Source: Daejeonella sp. (GTDB lineage: Bacteria; Bacteroidota; Bacteroidia; Sphingobacteriales; Sphingobacteriaceae). Taken from it: DNA of 64,000 bases. Below are positions 33,437-43,600 of this stretch, one piece after another (within the stretch, counting starts at the first letter, position 1; each line of letters begins with the position of its first letter). Made by a program: the position numbers and the translations under genes. Under the pieces are notes generated by a model that saw nothing but the letters and a program-made list of their open reading frames with translations, was not told where the DNA came from and searched no databases. The DNA lies in NCBI RefSeq assembly GCF_030695525.1, contig NZ_JAUYSS010000047.1, forward strand, positions 1-64,000, in the 5' to 3' direction.

Positions 33437-33937
33437 TTATTTTACGTTGAAATTGATCTGGTGGTCGCCCCAGGCCAAAGAAACAAGTCCTGATTTTGCA
33501 ATCGTAAAGGTCATACGCTCAGTAAAACTTTTGGATTTAACAGGTTTTACAGTAAAACGCAGTGCATCTTTTGCCTGATCGTATTCTGTACCCGACTGGT
33601 TCCATGATTTGTTAATCATAACTGTCCATTGGTTTTCTCCCGGAATAGTGTACAGACTGTATTTTCCTGCCGGAAGTGATTTACCTTCAACTTTTACAGC
33701 TTTGCTTACTTCAAAAACTGTAGCCTCATTGGCACCGGTCCGCCAAACTTTACCATAGGGAGCTATTTCTTTACCAATTGTACGGCCTTTTACTCCTGGC
33801 TGACTGTAATCAATGCTGATTTTTACACCTGCACTCGTAGTTTCTGAAACTTTAGCCGGTGGGCTTGGCCTTTGTGCGCATGCAGTGAATCCGCTGAAAA
33901 GACCTGTCATTAATAGTAGAACAAATATTTTTTTCAT
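33437..33937 (-). CDS. DUF2911 domain-containing protein
   Basis: 166 aa. An N-terminal hydrophobic segment ends FTACAQ, so it may be a lipoprotein (Cys at about 20) or an ordinary secreted protein. The DUF2911 domain follows with ISIDYSQPGVKGRTIG, VWRTGANEATVFE, KYSLYTIPGENQWTVMINK, a typical pattern. The function is not known; a periplasmic or outer-membrane-facing small beta-sheet domain is likely. Monocistronic. Confidence 0.85.
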   Translation of the reverse strand: MKKIFVLLLMTGLFSGFTACAQRPSPPAKVSETTSAGVKISIDYSQPGVKGRTIGKEIAPYGKVWRTGANEATVFEVSKAVKVEGKSLPAGKYSLYTIPGENQWTVMINKSWNQSGTEYDQAKDALRFTVKPVKSKSFTERMTFTIAKSGLVSLAWGDHQINFNVK

Positions 33938-34021
33938 GTTTAAGGGTTTTTAACAAATATAGATAAGGTAGCTTGTAATAATGAATTTGAATAATATTAT
34001 TACAAGAATTACTAACTGAGC

Positions 34022-34188
34022 TAGGATTTATAGGATTATAAGATTAGAGGATTAAAGAGTGCTCAATTAACTGTGTAATTATATAAATGACTACCAAAGA
34101 GGTATTTAGACCGATTCTGACGGAAGATGTTTAAACTTATTAATCCATCATCCTATCATCCTATAATCCTACCATCCTATAATCCTAA
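34022..34188. repeat. Inverted pair of AGGATTATA-type simple repeats
   Basis: The left block (about 34022-34054) repeats TAGGATTTATAGGATTATAAG-like words. The right block (about 34141-34188) repeats ATCCTATAATCCTA words in the opposite sense. They can pair as a large imperfect stem. The right block runs into the stop codon of the cupin gene. The rest of the 33938-34184 gap shows nothing else. Confidence 0.65.
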
Positions 34189-34622
34189 TATTTAATTTCA
34201 GTTAATATGATTTTTATATCCGTGCTGCCAATATTCTCTACATAATGTTTTGCTCCCTGGCCAGCCCATGATGCAGTTCCTGTTTTAACCTCCGAAATTT
34301 TTGGTTCGCCATTTTCAGAATAAACCTTGACTTTTCCACCCGAAACAACATAAGAGGATCTTGGAGGATGTGTATGCCAAACATCCTTTTCTCCGGGCTT
34401 TACGGAATATTCTACCATTCTTACGTGTTCATTTTCCAGGAGCACTCTGGCCTGATTTGGAGAGGTTTGTACGATGTCAATGTTAAGGCTGCCGGATAGT
34501 TTTTGAGTTGAGTCGAGCGTGTCTTTTAATTTGCTCTCCATTTTACTGGACTCAGTTTTATTTTCTTGATTACAAGCGGATAAGATAGTTCCTAACAGCA
34601 TTAAGAGAATTAGTTTCTTCAT
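34185..34622 (-). CDS. Cupin-domain lipoprotein
   Basis: 145 aa. The N-terminus is a lipoprotein signal with lipobox LSAC (Cys17). A cupin fold follows (about 60-140), with the first cupin motif near DVWHTHPPRSSYVVSGG (metal-type His residues HTH) and the second less conserved motif GAKHYVENIG. It is probably anchored to the outer or inner membrane facing the periplasm. Enzyme activity is not predictable. The adjacent oxidoreductase gene is 257 bases away on the same strand. Confidence 0.8.
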   Translation of the reverse strand: MKKLILLMLLGTILSACNQENKTESSKMESKLKDTLDSTQKLSGSLNIDIVQTSPNQARVLLENEHVRMVEYSVKPGEKDVWHTHPPRSSYVVSGGKVKVYSENGEPKISEVKTGTASWAGQGAKHYVENIGSTDIKIILTEIKY

Positions 34623-34711
34623 TGTATTTAATTTTATTTTTAAGGTAATTTATTTATGTCTTTGTTAAACTAATATGAGTTCGATATATAAATATCTAAA
34701 GATCAATATCT

Positions 34712-34830
34712 AACCACATAGATTGAATATATTATGCTTTAAAGGAAACATAGATTGAAGCGTAGCTTCAAGGCTATCTGTGTCTGAAATGAAGGTTGGC
34801 GGCCATAAAATGCTATGTTTCTATGTGGTT
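34712..34830. repeat. Compound inverted-repeat element
   Basis: Outer arms AACCACATAG (34712-34721) and CTATGTGGTT (34821-34830). A second pair GAAACATAG (34745-34753) and CTATGTTTC (34813-34821) and an inner hairpin TTGAAGC-GTA-GCTTCAA (34755-34771) are nested. It occupies much of the 34623-34879 gap, and no gene is visible. Confidence 0.7.
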
Positions 34831-34879
34831 TTTAATTATTATGTCGAGTTCACGTTAATCTATTTAATGTATTGTTCAA

Positions 34880-36223
34880 TTACACCTTTGGAACCTGCCA
34901 GCCATTATAATAGTTTGCTTTCATCAATTGGTTGGCATCAGCATCAGTAAATTCCTTTTTTGAATCATTCCAATATACCTTTTTGCCTGTTTTATAGGCA
35001 ATATTACCCATTTGGGCATTGATTGCAGCTATACTTCCGGTTTCGATTCCACATGTTAAGCGTGTGGTGTCATTAGTTGTAATGGCGTCTATAAAATTAA
35101 TTGCATGCGCTTCATGTGCATTCCTTTCAGGCTTGCGGTGCGCTACTTCTTCTACTTTGGGAACACGTTTGCCATCTTTATTTTCGGTTTCCGGAATTAC
35201 TTTCCATCCGCCCCTGTTTACTACCAGGGTGGCATTGTTTCCGATGAAAGCAATACCTTCGGTAGAACCATAATTGCCACCATCTATGCCCGTGGCATGT
35301 TCCCAGAGCATGTTGAATCCATCATACTCATAAACTGTTTGCAGGGTATCGGGTGTTTCAGAAGCATCATCCGGATAAGCAAATTTTCCACCCGAAGCCA
35401 TGACTGATTTCGGGGCTTTGACACCCATTGCAAATAAGGCAATATCGATTTCATGAACACCCCAGTCGGTCATTAATCCTCCGGCATAATCCCAAAACCA
35501 TCTGAAATTGAAGTGAAAGCGGTTCTGATTAAAGTCGCGTTTGGGTGCCGGACCTAACCACATGGTATAGTCAACTCCTGCGGGCACTGGACCGTTGGAT
35601 AATTTAGGGACCGGTTTCATCCAACCCTGATAGGCCCAGCATTTAACCAGCCTGATCTGTCCCAGTTTACCTGATTTAACATAGTCAATGGCCTCGGCAT
35701 ATTGAGATCCGGAACGCTGCCATTGTCCAACCTGAACAATTTTGCCATATCGCTGCTGCGCTTTCACCATAATCTGACATTCTTCAATGGTATTGGCTAT
35801 CGGTTTTTCAACATATACATGTTTGCCTGCCGAAACAGCGTCGACCATGTTGAGGCAATGCCAGTGGTCGGGAGTGCCGATAATGACCACATCAATTCCG
35901 GGGTCTTCCAGTAATTTGCGATAATCCCTGTACTGTTTGGGCCGCTTGCCACGTAACTTAAATACATCTTCTGTACGCTGGTCAAGCACACTTTGATCTA
36001 CATCGGCAAGTGCAATGCAATTCACCCGTGGAATTTTGAGATGTGCATTCATGTTCGACCAGCCCATACCTTTACAGCCAATAAGCCCGAAATTGATCTG
36101 ATCGGAGGCTTTAATTGTTCGGGTAAAGAGGCCAAAATCTGAAGCACTCAGGATTTGTGGCATGCTGATTCCGGCACCAAGTAGCATGGTATTTTGAAGG
36201 AATTTTCTTCTGGAATTATACAT
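34880..36223 (-). CDS. Gfo/Idh/MocA family oxidoreductase, Tat-exported
   Basis: 447 aa. The start MYNSRRKFLQNTMLLGAGIS has a twin-arginine motif (SRRKFLQ), so the folded NAD(P)-dependent enzyme is probably exported to the periplasm. The Rossmann start is INFGLIGCKGMGWSN. The family EKP motif is in HVYVEKPIANT, and a conserved DWGVHEIDIALFAMG lies later. The C-terminal domain is of the GFO_IDH_MocA type. Related proteins act on sugars or inositols; substrate unknown. No carbohydrate-active neighbours are present. Confidence 0.88.
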   Translation of the reverse strand: MYNSRRKFLQNTMLLGAGISMPQILSASDFGLFTRTIKASDQINFGLIGCKGMGWSNMNAHLKIPRVNCIALADVDQSVLDQRTEDVFKLRGKRPKQYRDYRKLLEDPGIDVVIIGTPDHWHCLNMVDAVSAGKHVYVEKPIANTIEECQIMVKAQQRYGKIVQVGQWQRSGSQYAEAIDYVKSGKLGQIRLVKCWAYQGWMKPVPKLSNGPVPAGVDYTMWLGPAPKRDFNQNRFHFNFRWFWDYAGGLMTDWGVHEIDIALFAMGVKAPKSVMASGGKFAYPDDASETPDTLQTVYEYDGFNMLWEHATGIDGGNYGSTEGIAFIGNNATLVVNRGGWKVIPETENKDGKRVPKVEEVAHRKPERNAHEAHAINFIDAITTNDTTRLTCGIETGSIAAINAQMGNIAYKTGKKVYWNDSKKEFTDADANQLMKANYYNGWQVPKV

Positions 36224-36308
36224 AGCTGTTGTTGTTTGCTTTCAGGTAATATGTTTTTTTTTTTGAAAAATGCAGGCTTGATCCCTAATGTGAAAATTTC
36301 GAACACAT

Positions 36309-36378
36309 TCGACCACCTTCGGGGTCGAATTATTGGGAATCTCCATCACTATAAACATCCGACCGCCTTCGGGGTCGA
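36309..36378. repeat. Twin GACC-TTC-GGTC hairpins
   Basis: Two copies of an 8-bp stem with a single bulged base: TCGACC-A-CC TTC GGGGTCGA (36309-36328) and CCGACC-G-CC TTC GGGGTCGA (36359-36378), 50 bases apart in the same orientation. They lie in the 36224-36480 gap, where no gene or other feature is visible. Confidence 0.75.
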
Positions 36379-36480
36379 TGAGCAAATCCTTTTTACCGGA
36401 AACAGTATTTCTCTAATCATCTGATGATTAAAGCTATAAAAAAGAGATAAGAAATTTACTGTTTGTGAATAAATTATGGG

Positions 36481-36849
36481 TTAATTAGCTTTCAAATGCT
36501 TTTTAACTTTATTGAGTAAAGCTTCAATATCAAAAGGTTTTGCCAGATAATCATTTGGGGCACCCGGTAGATCAAGGGATTGTTCCAGATCGTATGTGCC
36601 GGAGACAATGATGACAGGTAAATGATTGTACTGAATATTTTTTTTAATTTCCTGGCATATGGCCATGCCATCTGTAAGCCCAAGCATAATATCCATTAAA
36701 AGTAAGTCAGGTTGGAATTCATTTATTACCTCAAATATCCGGTTACCATGGTTTTGGCATTTTATTTCATATCCAGAGTCGGTTAAAATCAAGGAAATGA
36801 TTTCCAGAGTATCCTTGTTGTCATCCACGATTAGAATCTTCTCCTTCAT
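36481..36849 (-). CDS. Single-domain response regulator
   Basis: 122 aa receiver domain. The acidic pair is in ILIVDDN, the phosphoacceptor is Asp53 in LLMDIMLG, and Lys104 is in YLAKPFD. There is no output domain. It is encoded 10 bases downstream of the CheB-CheR-PAS-kinase gene and is probably its partner. It may be phosphorylated by the fused kinase and pass the signal to another protein. Confidence 0.92.
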   Translation of the reverse strand: MKEKILIVDDNKDTLEIISLILTDSGYEIKCQNHGNRIFEVINEFQPDLLLMDIMLGLTDGMAICQEIKKNIQYNHLPVIIVSGTYDLEQSLDLPGAPNDYLAKPFDIEALLNKVKKHLKAN

Positions 36850-36859
36850 AAATATTTAT

Positions 36860-39800
36860 TCATTGCAATACTTCAATACTGCTATTGATATTAGGTTCCT
36901 GGTTTTCAGTTTCAGCTTTGATATGTATCAAAAATTCAGAACCGACATCGGGCTCACTTTCAACAATAATTTCTCCTCCTGCAGCATTTATTATTTTTTT
37001 TGCGAGATACAAACCAATTCCCTGGCCTTCAATATCTTGTTTTAATCGGCCATACATACTGAAAATTTTGTCTATACCAGCTTTAGGAATTCCCTGCCCA
37101 TTATCTTTTACAGATATAATGATCTTATCAGCTTCTTTCCTGGTAAGAATTGTAATTAAAGGTGCTTCTTCACGCCTGAATTTTATAGCATTTGAAATCA
37201 GGTTAAACAGGATACTTCTCAGGTTCTTTTTGGAAAATGGTATTTTCCTGACACCGAGTTTTTTTTTAAATATTGCGCCGGATGCTTTGATCTTATCTTC
37301 TAAACTCCATTCTACATTTTCGATAATCTCGGCAAGATCCACTATCTCCCTCGTGTTCATGTCATTTTCTATCTTAGCAATGGTAGCTATATCAGTAATT
37401 AATTCCCTGAATTTCTTCACAGAATTATTGATGATATCCAAAAAATTATGCAGTTTGGCATCCGACAGGGGTATTTTGTTCATGATATCAATACTGCTTT
37501 CAATATTACACAAGGGTGCTAAAAGATCATGGGATGCAGCATGAATAAAATGATCCAGGTCGCTGTTAATTCTGATCAGGGTTTTATTCTTTATATCAAT
37601 TTCAGCTTGTGTTTTTTTGAGTTCAGTGATATCATTGAAAGTAATGATTGCGCCATTGTTTCTGTTATTGGCTTGCTCAAAATAAGGCATAGTCATAATT
37701 TGATACCATTTGCCATTCAGGGTTTCAACTTCTTTCGTAAGGATCGTTCCTTTCTGTAAAACCTGCTTCACATCGTCGGTAATAGTTTCAAACTTGATGT
37801 TGGTAGAAATATTACTAAGCGGCCTGCCGATATCTGACTCGAGTAAGTTAATTTGCTTTACAGTACCGGGCGAAAATTTCATTAACTCAAGATCATTGTT
37901 AACGAATAGCTGACCATTAATATTACTCCGGAAATAGTTGTTCAGGTCATCGTTAATTTCAAGTAATTCTTTATTTTTTAACTGATAATCTGAGTTAATG
38001 GTATGTAATTCTTCATTCACCGATTGCATCTCTTCATTGGTGCTTTGCATTTCTTCATTGGCAGAAATCAACTCCTCATTAAAGGATTGCATATTTTCAT
38101 TTGACGCATCCAGCCTTTCGTATAAAGTATGCAGTTGGTCCTTTAATTCCTTCAGCTCATCTTCCAGACTTCTGGTATATTGGTCGAGATAAATGCTCTC
38201 ATCAAAAACAGGATTCACTTTTGTATCGGCCGTTTGATCCTTGCTGAAAACAACCAGAAAGAATTTTTGTTTATTATTAAGCTTTAGTGGACTAACAGAA
38301 AGGTTAACATTAATTACTTCCTGTTCTTTTTTTATCCTGATACCATTGACTTCTGCTTTTTTATCCTCTTTTAAGGCCTTGGTAAACAATATTTTATAGG
38401 CGATTGCAAGAGGTTTGGGTAAAAGCACAGGCAGGTTTGATGTAAAATGTTTTTGAAGCAAATAAGTTGAAGTATCCCCATATGAACTTTGCACCTGATT
38501 GTTTTCATCAATGCATATAGCCAGATAATCCCGATCATTTGCCAGATTGGTATGCATCGCTTCACACATAGCTGAATTTGTGCTCTTTTCAATATCTTCT
38601 GCTACATAAGGGGAAGGGCTGGTACGTTTGTTATCCAATAGATCAGGCAGGGAAAAGGCCTCGAAATTAATTCCCCGTTTCACTTTCAGATTTTTATATA
38701 TTTTCCATTTTTTATGAACTACCTCCAGATTTTTTATAATGGGAATTGGGTTTTCACTGGAACCTAAAAATAAATAACCATCCTTTTTAAGTCCGAAAAG
38801 AAGCATGGTTAAAATTTTCTTTTGCAGGATCGGAGTCATGTAGATGAGCAGGTTGCGACAACTGATAAAATGCATATTGCAATAAGGAGGATTTTTAACC
38901 AGATCATGCTGCGCAAAAATGACCTTCTTTCGGATACGCGGGATGATTCTGAATTTATCACCCTCCTTACTGAAATATTTCTCTATTCTTTCAGCAGATA
39001 CATCCTTAGTGATACTGTCATTATATATTCCTTTTCCTGCATAAAGCAGGGCCGCGCTATCAATATCAGTTGCAAATATTTTGACTACCGTATCTTCATA
39101 TTTACCTGTAAGAAGTTCCTCAACTAAAATAGCCATGGAATAAACTTCTTCTCCGGTTGCACAACCGGCGACCCAAATCTTTAATTCTTCATCTGGAGGA
39201 AGATTTTTTAGGATTTCCGGAAGTACTATCTTCTGAATAAAGTCAAAAGCTTCCCTGTCCCTAAAGAAGGCAGTCACACTGATCAGAAATTCTTTAGTTA
39301 GCGATTCCACTTCCTCGGGTGATCCCTTTAGGAATTTGAGATAGCTACCTAAGCTAGTAAAATTGCCATAGCTTGCTCTTCTTTTGGTCCTTCTGAGTAT
39401 GGTTGTTTGTTTATAGTCAGTAAAATCAAGAGGGGAAGTTTCTTTAATCAGCTCGATAATTGCATTTAAATTTTTCTCGTCTTCTTGACTATCTGTTAAC
39501 TGATCAGCAGTATTTTTTACATAATCCTCTATTGCAGCAGGCATAAGGGCTGGATCCAGAATGAAATCTACCAATCCGGTTGAAATGGCACTGGAAGGCA
39601 TGCTGCTAAATTCAGAATTTGCGGGGCTGCGGGCAATGACCATACCTCCGGCTTTTTTAATGGATTTTATACCATCAGTCCCATCACTTCCTAATCCTGA
39701 AAGAATAACTCCTATGGCTTTTTTACCACAGTCTGCAGCTAGTGAATTAAAAAAAGTATTGATTGTTAAATGAGGACCTTTTATATTTTCCTTTTCGCTC

Positions 39801-40081
39801 ATTGCTAAAATACCATTCTGGATGGTCATGAACTTATCATGCGGAATTAAATAGACTTCATTTCGAATAACAGTCATGCCATGCTCGGCTTCTTTTACTA
39901 CAAGCTTGCTATGTCTTGATAATAATTCAACCATCCGGCTTTTAAAATCGCGAGACAAGTGCTGGATGATAACATAAGCTACACCGTCTAAAGGTGTGTG
40001 GTCAAAGAATAAATTGATCTCTTCCATCCCGCCAGCAGATGCACCAATGGCAATAATGTGATGAGGGATAGTCGAACTCAT
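36860..40081 (-). CDS. CheB-CheR-PAS-histidine kinase fusion protein
   Basis: 1073 aa cytoplasmic sensor kinase. A CheB methylesterase domain (about 8-185; nucleophile Ser15 in GASAGG, His in IIQHLS, Asp in LSGLGSDGTDG) is followed by a CheR methyltransferase domain (about 200-470; VAGCATGEEVYSMAI, SCRNLLIYM). A coiled coil (about 650-720, rich in SxNEEMQS repeats) leads to a PAS domain (about 725-840) and a HisKA-HATPase module (H in AASHDLLAPL; VKDNGQGI; GQGIGLYLAKK). No chemoreceptor or CheA is in the window. Such fusions are common in Bacteroidota but their inputs are unknown. Confidence 0.93.
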   Translation of the reverse strand: MSSTIPHHIIAIGASAGGMEEINLFFDHTPLDGVAYVIIQHLSRDFKSRMVELLSRHSKLVVKEAEHGMTVIRNEVYLIPHDKFMTIQNGILAMSEKENIKGPHLTINTFFNSLAADCGKKAIGVILSGLGSDGTDGIKSIKKAGGMVIARSPANSEFSSMPSSAISTGLVDFILDPALMPAAIEDYVKNTADQLTDSQEDEKNLNAIIELIKETSPLDFTDYKQTTILRRTKRRASYGNFTSLGSYLKFLKGSPEEVESLTKEFLISVTAFFRDREAFDFIQKIVLPEILKNLPPDEELKIWVAGCATGEEVYSMAILVEELLTGKYEDTVVKIFATDIDSAALLYAGKGIYNDSITKDVSAERIEKYFSKEGDKFRIIPRIRKKVIFAQHDLVKNPPYCNMHFISCRNLLIYMTPILQKKILTMLLFGLKKDGYLFLGSSENPIPIIKNLEVVHKKWKIYKNLKVKRGINFEAFSLPDLLDNKRTSPSPYVAEDIEKSTNSAMCEAMHTNLANDRDYLAICIDENNQVQSSYGDTSTYLLQKHFTSNLPVLLPKPLAIAYKILFTKALKEDKKAEVNGIRIKKEQEVINVNLSVSPLKLNNKQKFFLVVFSKDQTADTKVNPVFDESIYLDQYTRSLEDELKELKDQLHTLYERLDASNENMQSFNEELISANEEMQSTNEEMQSVNEELHTINSDYQLKNKELLEINDDLNNYFRSNINGQLFVNNDLELMKFSPGTVKQINLLESDIGRPLSNISTNIKFETITDDVKQVLQKGTILTKEVETLNGKWYQIMTMPYFEQANNRNNGAIITFNDITELKKTQAEIDIKNKTLIRINSDLDHFIHAASHDLLAPLCNIESSIDIMNKIPLSDAKLHNFLDIINNSVKKFRELITDIATIAKIENDMNTREIVDLAEIIENVEWSLEDKIKASGAIFKKKLGVRKIPFSKKNLRSILFNLISNAIKFRREEAPLITILTRKEADKIIISVKDNGQGIPKAGIDKIFSMYGRLKQDIEGQGIGLYLAKKIINAAGGEIIVESEPDVGSEFLIHIKAETENQEPNINSSIEVLQ

Positions 40082-40651
40082 AAGGCAGGAAATTATTAAA
40101 TAATGTGATAGAACCCTAGTGAAATACGCAAAATGTCATAAACTACCAAATGGTAAAAATTGAGAGAGACGTTAGGGTTTAGAGTATCCTGTACCAGTAA
40201 ACAGAATATTAATTAAAAATAAGAATTTTATTGCATATATGCAAGTTTGAATTCAGTGTATTTTAGATGTATTTGATTTGATTCTTGCTGACAATTATAG
40301 TTTGATTGTCAGTTATGGTTTGATTGTCAGTTTAAATGATTAACCTATTGAAACATTGGTTTGCCGGGCTTATGCCGGGCTTATTTAGCATCCTGACCTA
40401 AGCATAAATAAAGCCAGGCTGCTTTTTTCATTACCCTGGAATCCTTGTCCTGAGCAAGCGAACTTTATCTGTGAGGGTGTTCGATTCGTCCTAATCAGAT
40501 TAACAGGATGTTTCATTCCAAAATTCTTGCAGTCTTTCTTTTGTCATAATTTTTCAAAACTGGAACCTTTTATTTTGGAGGAGGTAAAAGACCTATAAAT
40601 GGGGTTACTACCCGGGATTTTATTGGTGATTTGACCAGCAGGAATTATTTT
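40082..40651. other. Gap upstream of the NHL cargo gene, with short direct repeats
   Basis: No gene is visible in 570 bases. Short direct repeats occur: TTTGATTGTCAGTT twice (about 40313-40340) and TGCCGGGCTTA twice (about 40372-40391). It must hold the promoters of the divergent kinase operon and cargo gene. I could not assign boxes with confidence. Confidence 0.5.
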
Positions 40652-43600
40652 ATGATCGTTTTAGCAAAGGATATGGGAAAGGTGATTAGGGCCGATAGGT
40701 TCATCAAGTATTTCACCCGGGCAAGTAATGCAGGGCGAATGTTTCTGAATCCGGTATTCTTTCCATTATTGTTTGTCATAAATATTTTTTCAGCTCCTGG
40801 CCTTGGAAATACCACATTTGAAGTGGTGCATGGCAATATATCATCATTTTCCACATTGGCTAAACCGATAGTTTCAGATCCGAAGATAACAACTGTCGGA
40901 AGGGATTCTATAAACATTGAGGTCAGTATCATCGGCGATAGTGGTGCATTGATACAAGAAAAAGGTATCATTTACAGTCTAATATCGAATGTAAATCATG
41001 AGGAAACAAAGATTACGTATGGATCAGGCGGAGGAACATACCATATCCTGCTAACCGGCCTTCCACAAAATAAAGTTTATCGTGTCAAAGCTTATGCAAT
41101 AAATGAGGAAGGTATAAGTTATAGCCCTGAAAAGGAGTTTGACACCTTTAATTCACCGAGATTTACCACTTTGCCAACAACTGAGGTAGATTATGATACT
41201 GAATATTTTAGTATTGTTAAAACTGAACCTGTGAAAGGGCAGGAAACAAAAATCAGTGCTATTAGTATACCTGCCTGGCTGAATATTAGTTCCGAACCCA
41301 TGGCAAGATTATTTGCAGGAGGCGAGCATGTAGGTTCATCTGATGGTAAGGGAATCATGGCCCGTTTCTCGGCACCGTATGCCCTTGCATCAAATTCAAT
41401 GGGAACAATATATGTCGCAGATCAGGTTGACAACCGGATACGAAAAATCAGTCCGGAAGGGGAGGTATCAACCATAGCGGGCATCCTTTCCGCAGGGTTT
41501 AGAGATGGGAAGGGTATTGAGGCCAGATTTGATACCCCCTCAGGTATTGCTGTTGATCAGCAAGGAAACCTTTACATTTCAGATCAGAATAATCACTCCA
41601 TCCGTAAAATCAGTCCTGCAGGCCAGGTAATTACTCTTGCCGGCAGCAAGAAGGCAGGGGCTGCTGACGGCAAAGGGAGTGATGCAAGCTTTAAAAGTCC
41701 GGCGGGTATTTGTATTGACAATAAAGGCTTCATTTATGTAGCAGATCGTGGGAATAACCTGATCAGGGTCATCAGTCCTGAGGGAATTGTTTCAACCCTT
41801 GCGGGAAGCGGTAAACTTGGTTATGCTGATGGTAATGGTAAAACTGCGAGGTTTAATGCCCCAACAGGAATCGCTGTTGACGGCGCGGGATATGTATACG
41901 TGGCAGATCAGGTTAATAATCGAATCCGAAAAATCAGTCCCACTGGGGAAGTAAGTACTTTCGCAGGGAATGGTGAATTTTCGAATCGTGATGGGGAAGC
42001 TTCACAAGCGACATTCAGATATCCTACGGCACTGGTTTTTGACCCGCAAGAGAATTTGTATGTGGCCGATCAACTCAATCATTCGATTCGGAAAATCAGT
42101 ACAATTGGAGAGGTAAGTACCATTAAAATCAGTAATACACGAGATTCTAATATAGGGGCAAATGCTTCCATTTTTAAAAACCCTTCAGGTATCTGCTTTA
42201 ATAGAGATGGGGATCTCCTGCTTGCTGATTATCACAATCACAATATCAAAAAAATCATAGAAAATACACTGTTATATGGCACCCCGTCCAAATCCCAACT
42301 GGGGTCTCATAAGATCATCTTACAGGCGAGCAATAATATTGGAAGCAGGATACAAGAAAGCACTATTATTGTTAAGGACAATATAAGCCCTAAGATAGTA
42401 AGCACAAGTCCGGTAAATTTGTCGGAAGGTGTAGACCGTACAGTCGATATACATATTACTTTTGATGAGGAGATCATCCTGTCTAATTCAGGATCAATAA
42501 GTATTCATGATGGGGATAAGATCTTCCAAAAGTACAATATTGCTGAAGCAGCGACAAGTAAAGAGATACTTTTGTCTGAGGATCAAAAGTCCTTAATTCT
42601 TGCTGTTAAAGACTTACCACCTGCTACCCTGTTCAATGTTTATATTGATAATGGAATTGTACAGGATATATCCAAAAATCTATTTAAACAGGGGTCTTCA
42701 TCTCTGATATCCTGGAGTTTTACCACTAAATCTAAACAAGCGCAAAATCTGATTTTTATGCCATTGACTGAAAAAACATACGGTGATTCGGTGTTTAAAC
42801 TTGGACCATTATATTCATCATCCGGCCTCCCAATAACATATTATGCTGAAGATCCGACCCTCCTTTTAATTTTTGCTGACTCAGCAAGGGTTTTGAAGGC
42901 TGGAAGCACGAGGGTCATTGCTGTTCAGAATGGAGACGATGATTACCTGCCTGCAACAGTAGTGCAGTCACTACCGATCCAACCCAGGCCTATCGTTATC
43001 AGGCCCAAAACAGGCCAGGTAATGACTTATGGCAGTGTGCAGCCTGAAATAAAATTTGACATAATTGCTGGTAGTCTTGTAAGTGGTGATAAATTTAGCG
43101 GTGGTCTGTTAAAATCCCCGGGGGATACGATCGGTGAATATGCTATCTCAATAGGATCTTTGACTTTAGGTACTAATTATCAGATCAAGATGCAAGATAT
43201 GACTATGCTTGTACATAAGGCTCCATTGCTGATTAGGGCGAACGATCAGACAAAAATTGCAGGCAACCCTAATCCAATCTTTACCTGTAGTTATGAAGGG
43301 TTTGTAAATGGGGATAGTCCGGCTGACTTACTTAAAAAGCCTGAATTAACTTGTGTTTCAACAACTAAATCACTAATTGGAACCTACCCTATTAACCTGA
43401 TGGGAGCCGAAGCAAAAAACTATATAATCTCTTATCAACCTGGAATTTTGACTGTGCAGGCAAGTGATGAAGCAGAATTTGATTACCAATACATCGACTT
43501 ACATGAAAATATGCCCACCGGTACACCGGCAGTACGCTTGCAGCAAAACAAACCAGGCAGTCAGCCATTGATCTTTACACTGGTAAAGGGTGATGGAGAT

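Noticed and set aside
34880-36223. Sugar-utilisation locus around the Tat-exported oxidoreductase
   Set aside because: The neighbours are a cupin lipoprotein and two-component genes; no hydrolase, transporter or regulator of sugar use is adjacent.
41330-42270. DNA-level tandem repeats in the NHL gene
   Set aside because: The repeats reflect the NHL protein propeller and are diverged at DNA level; not a CRISPR or satellite.
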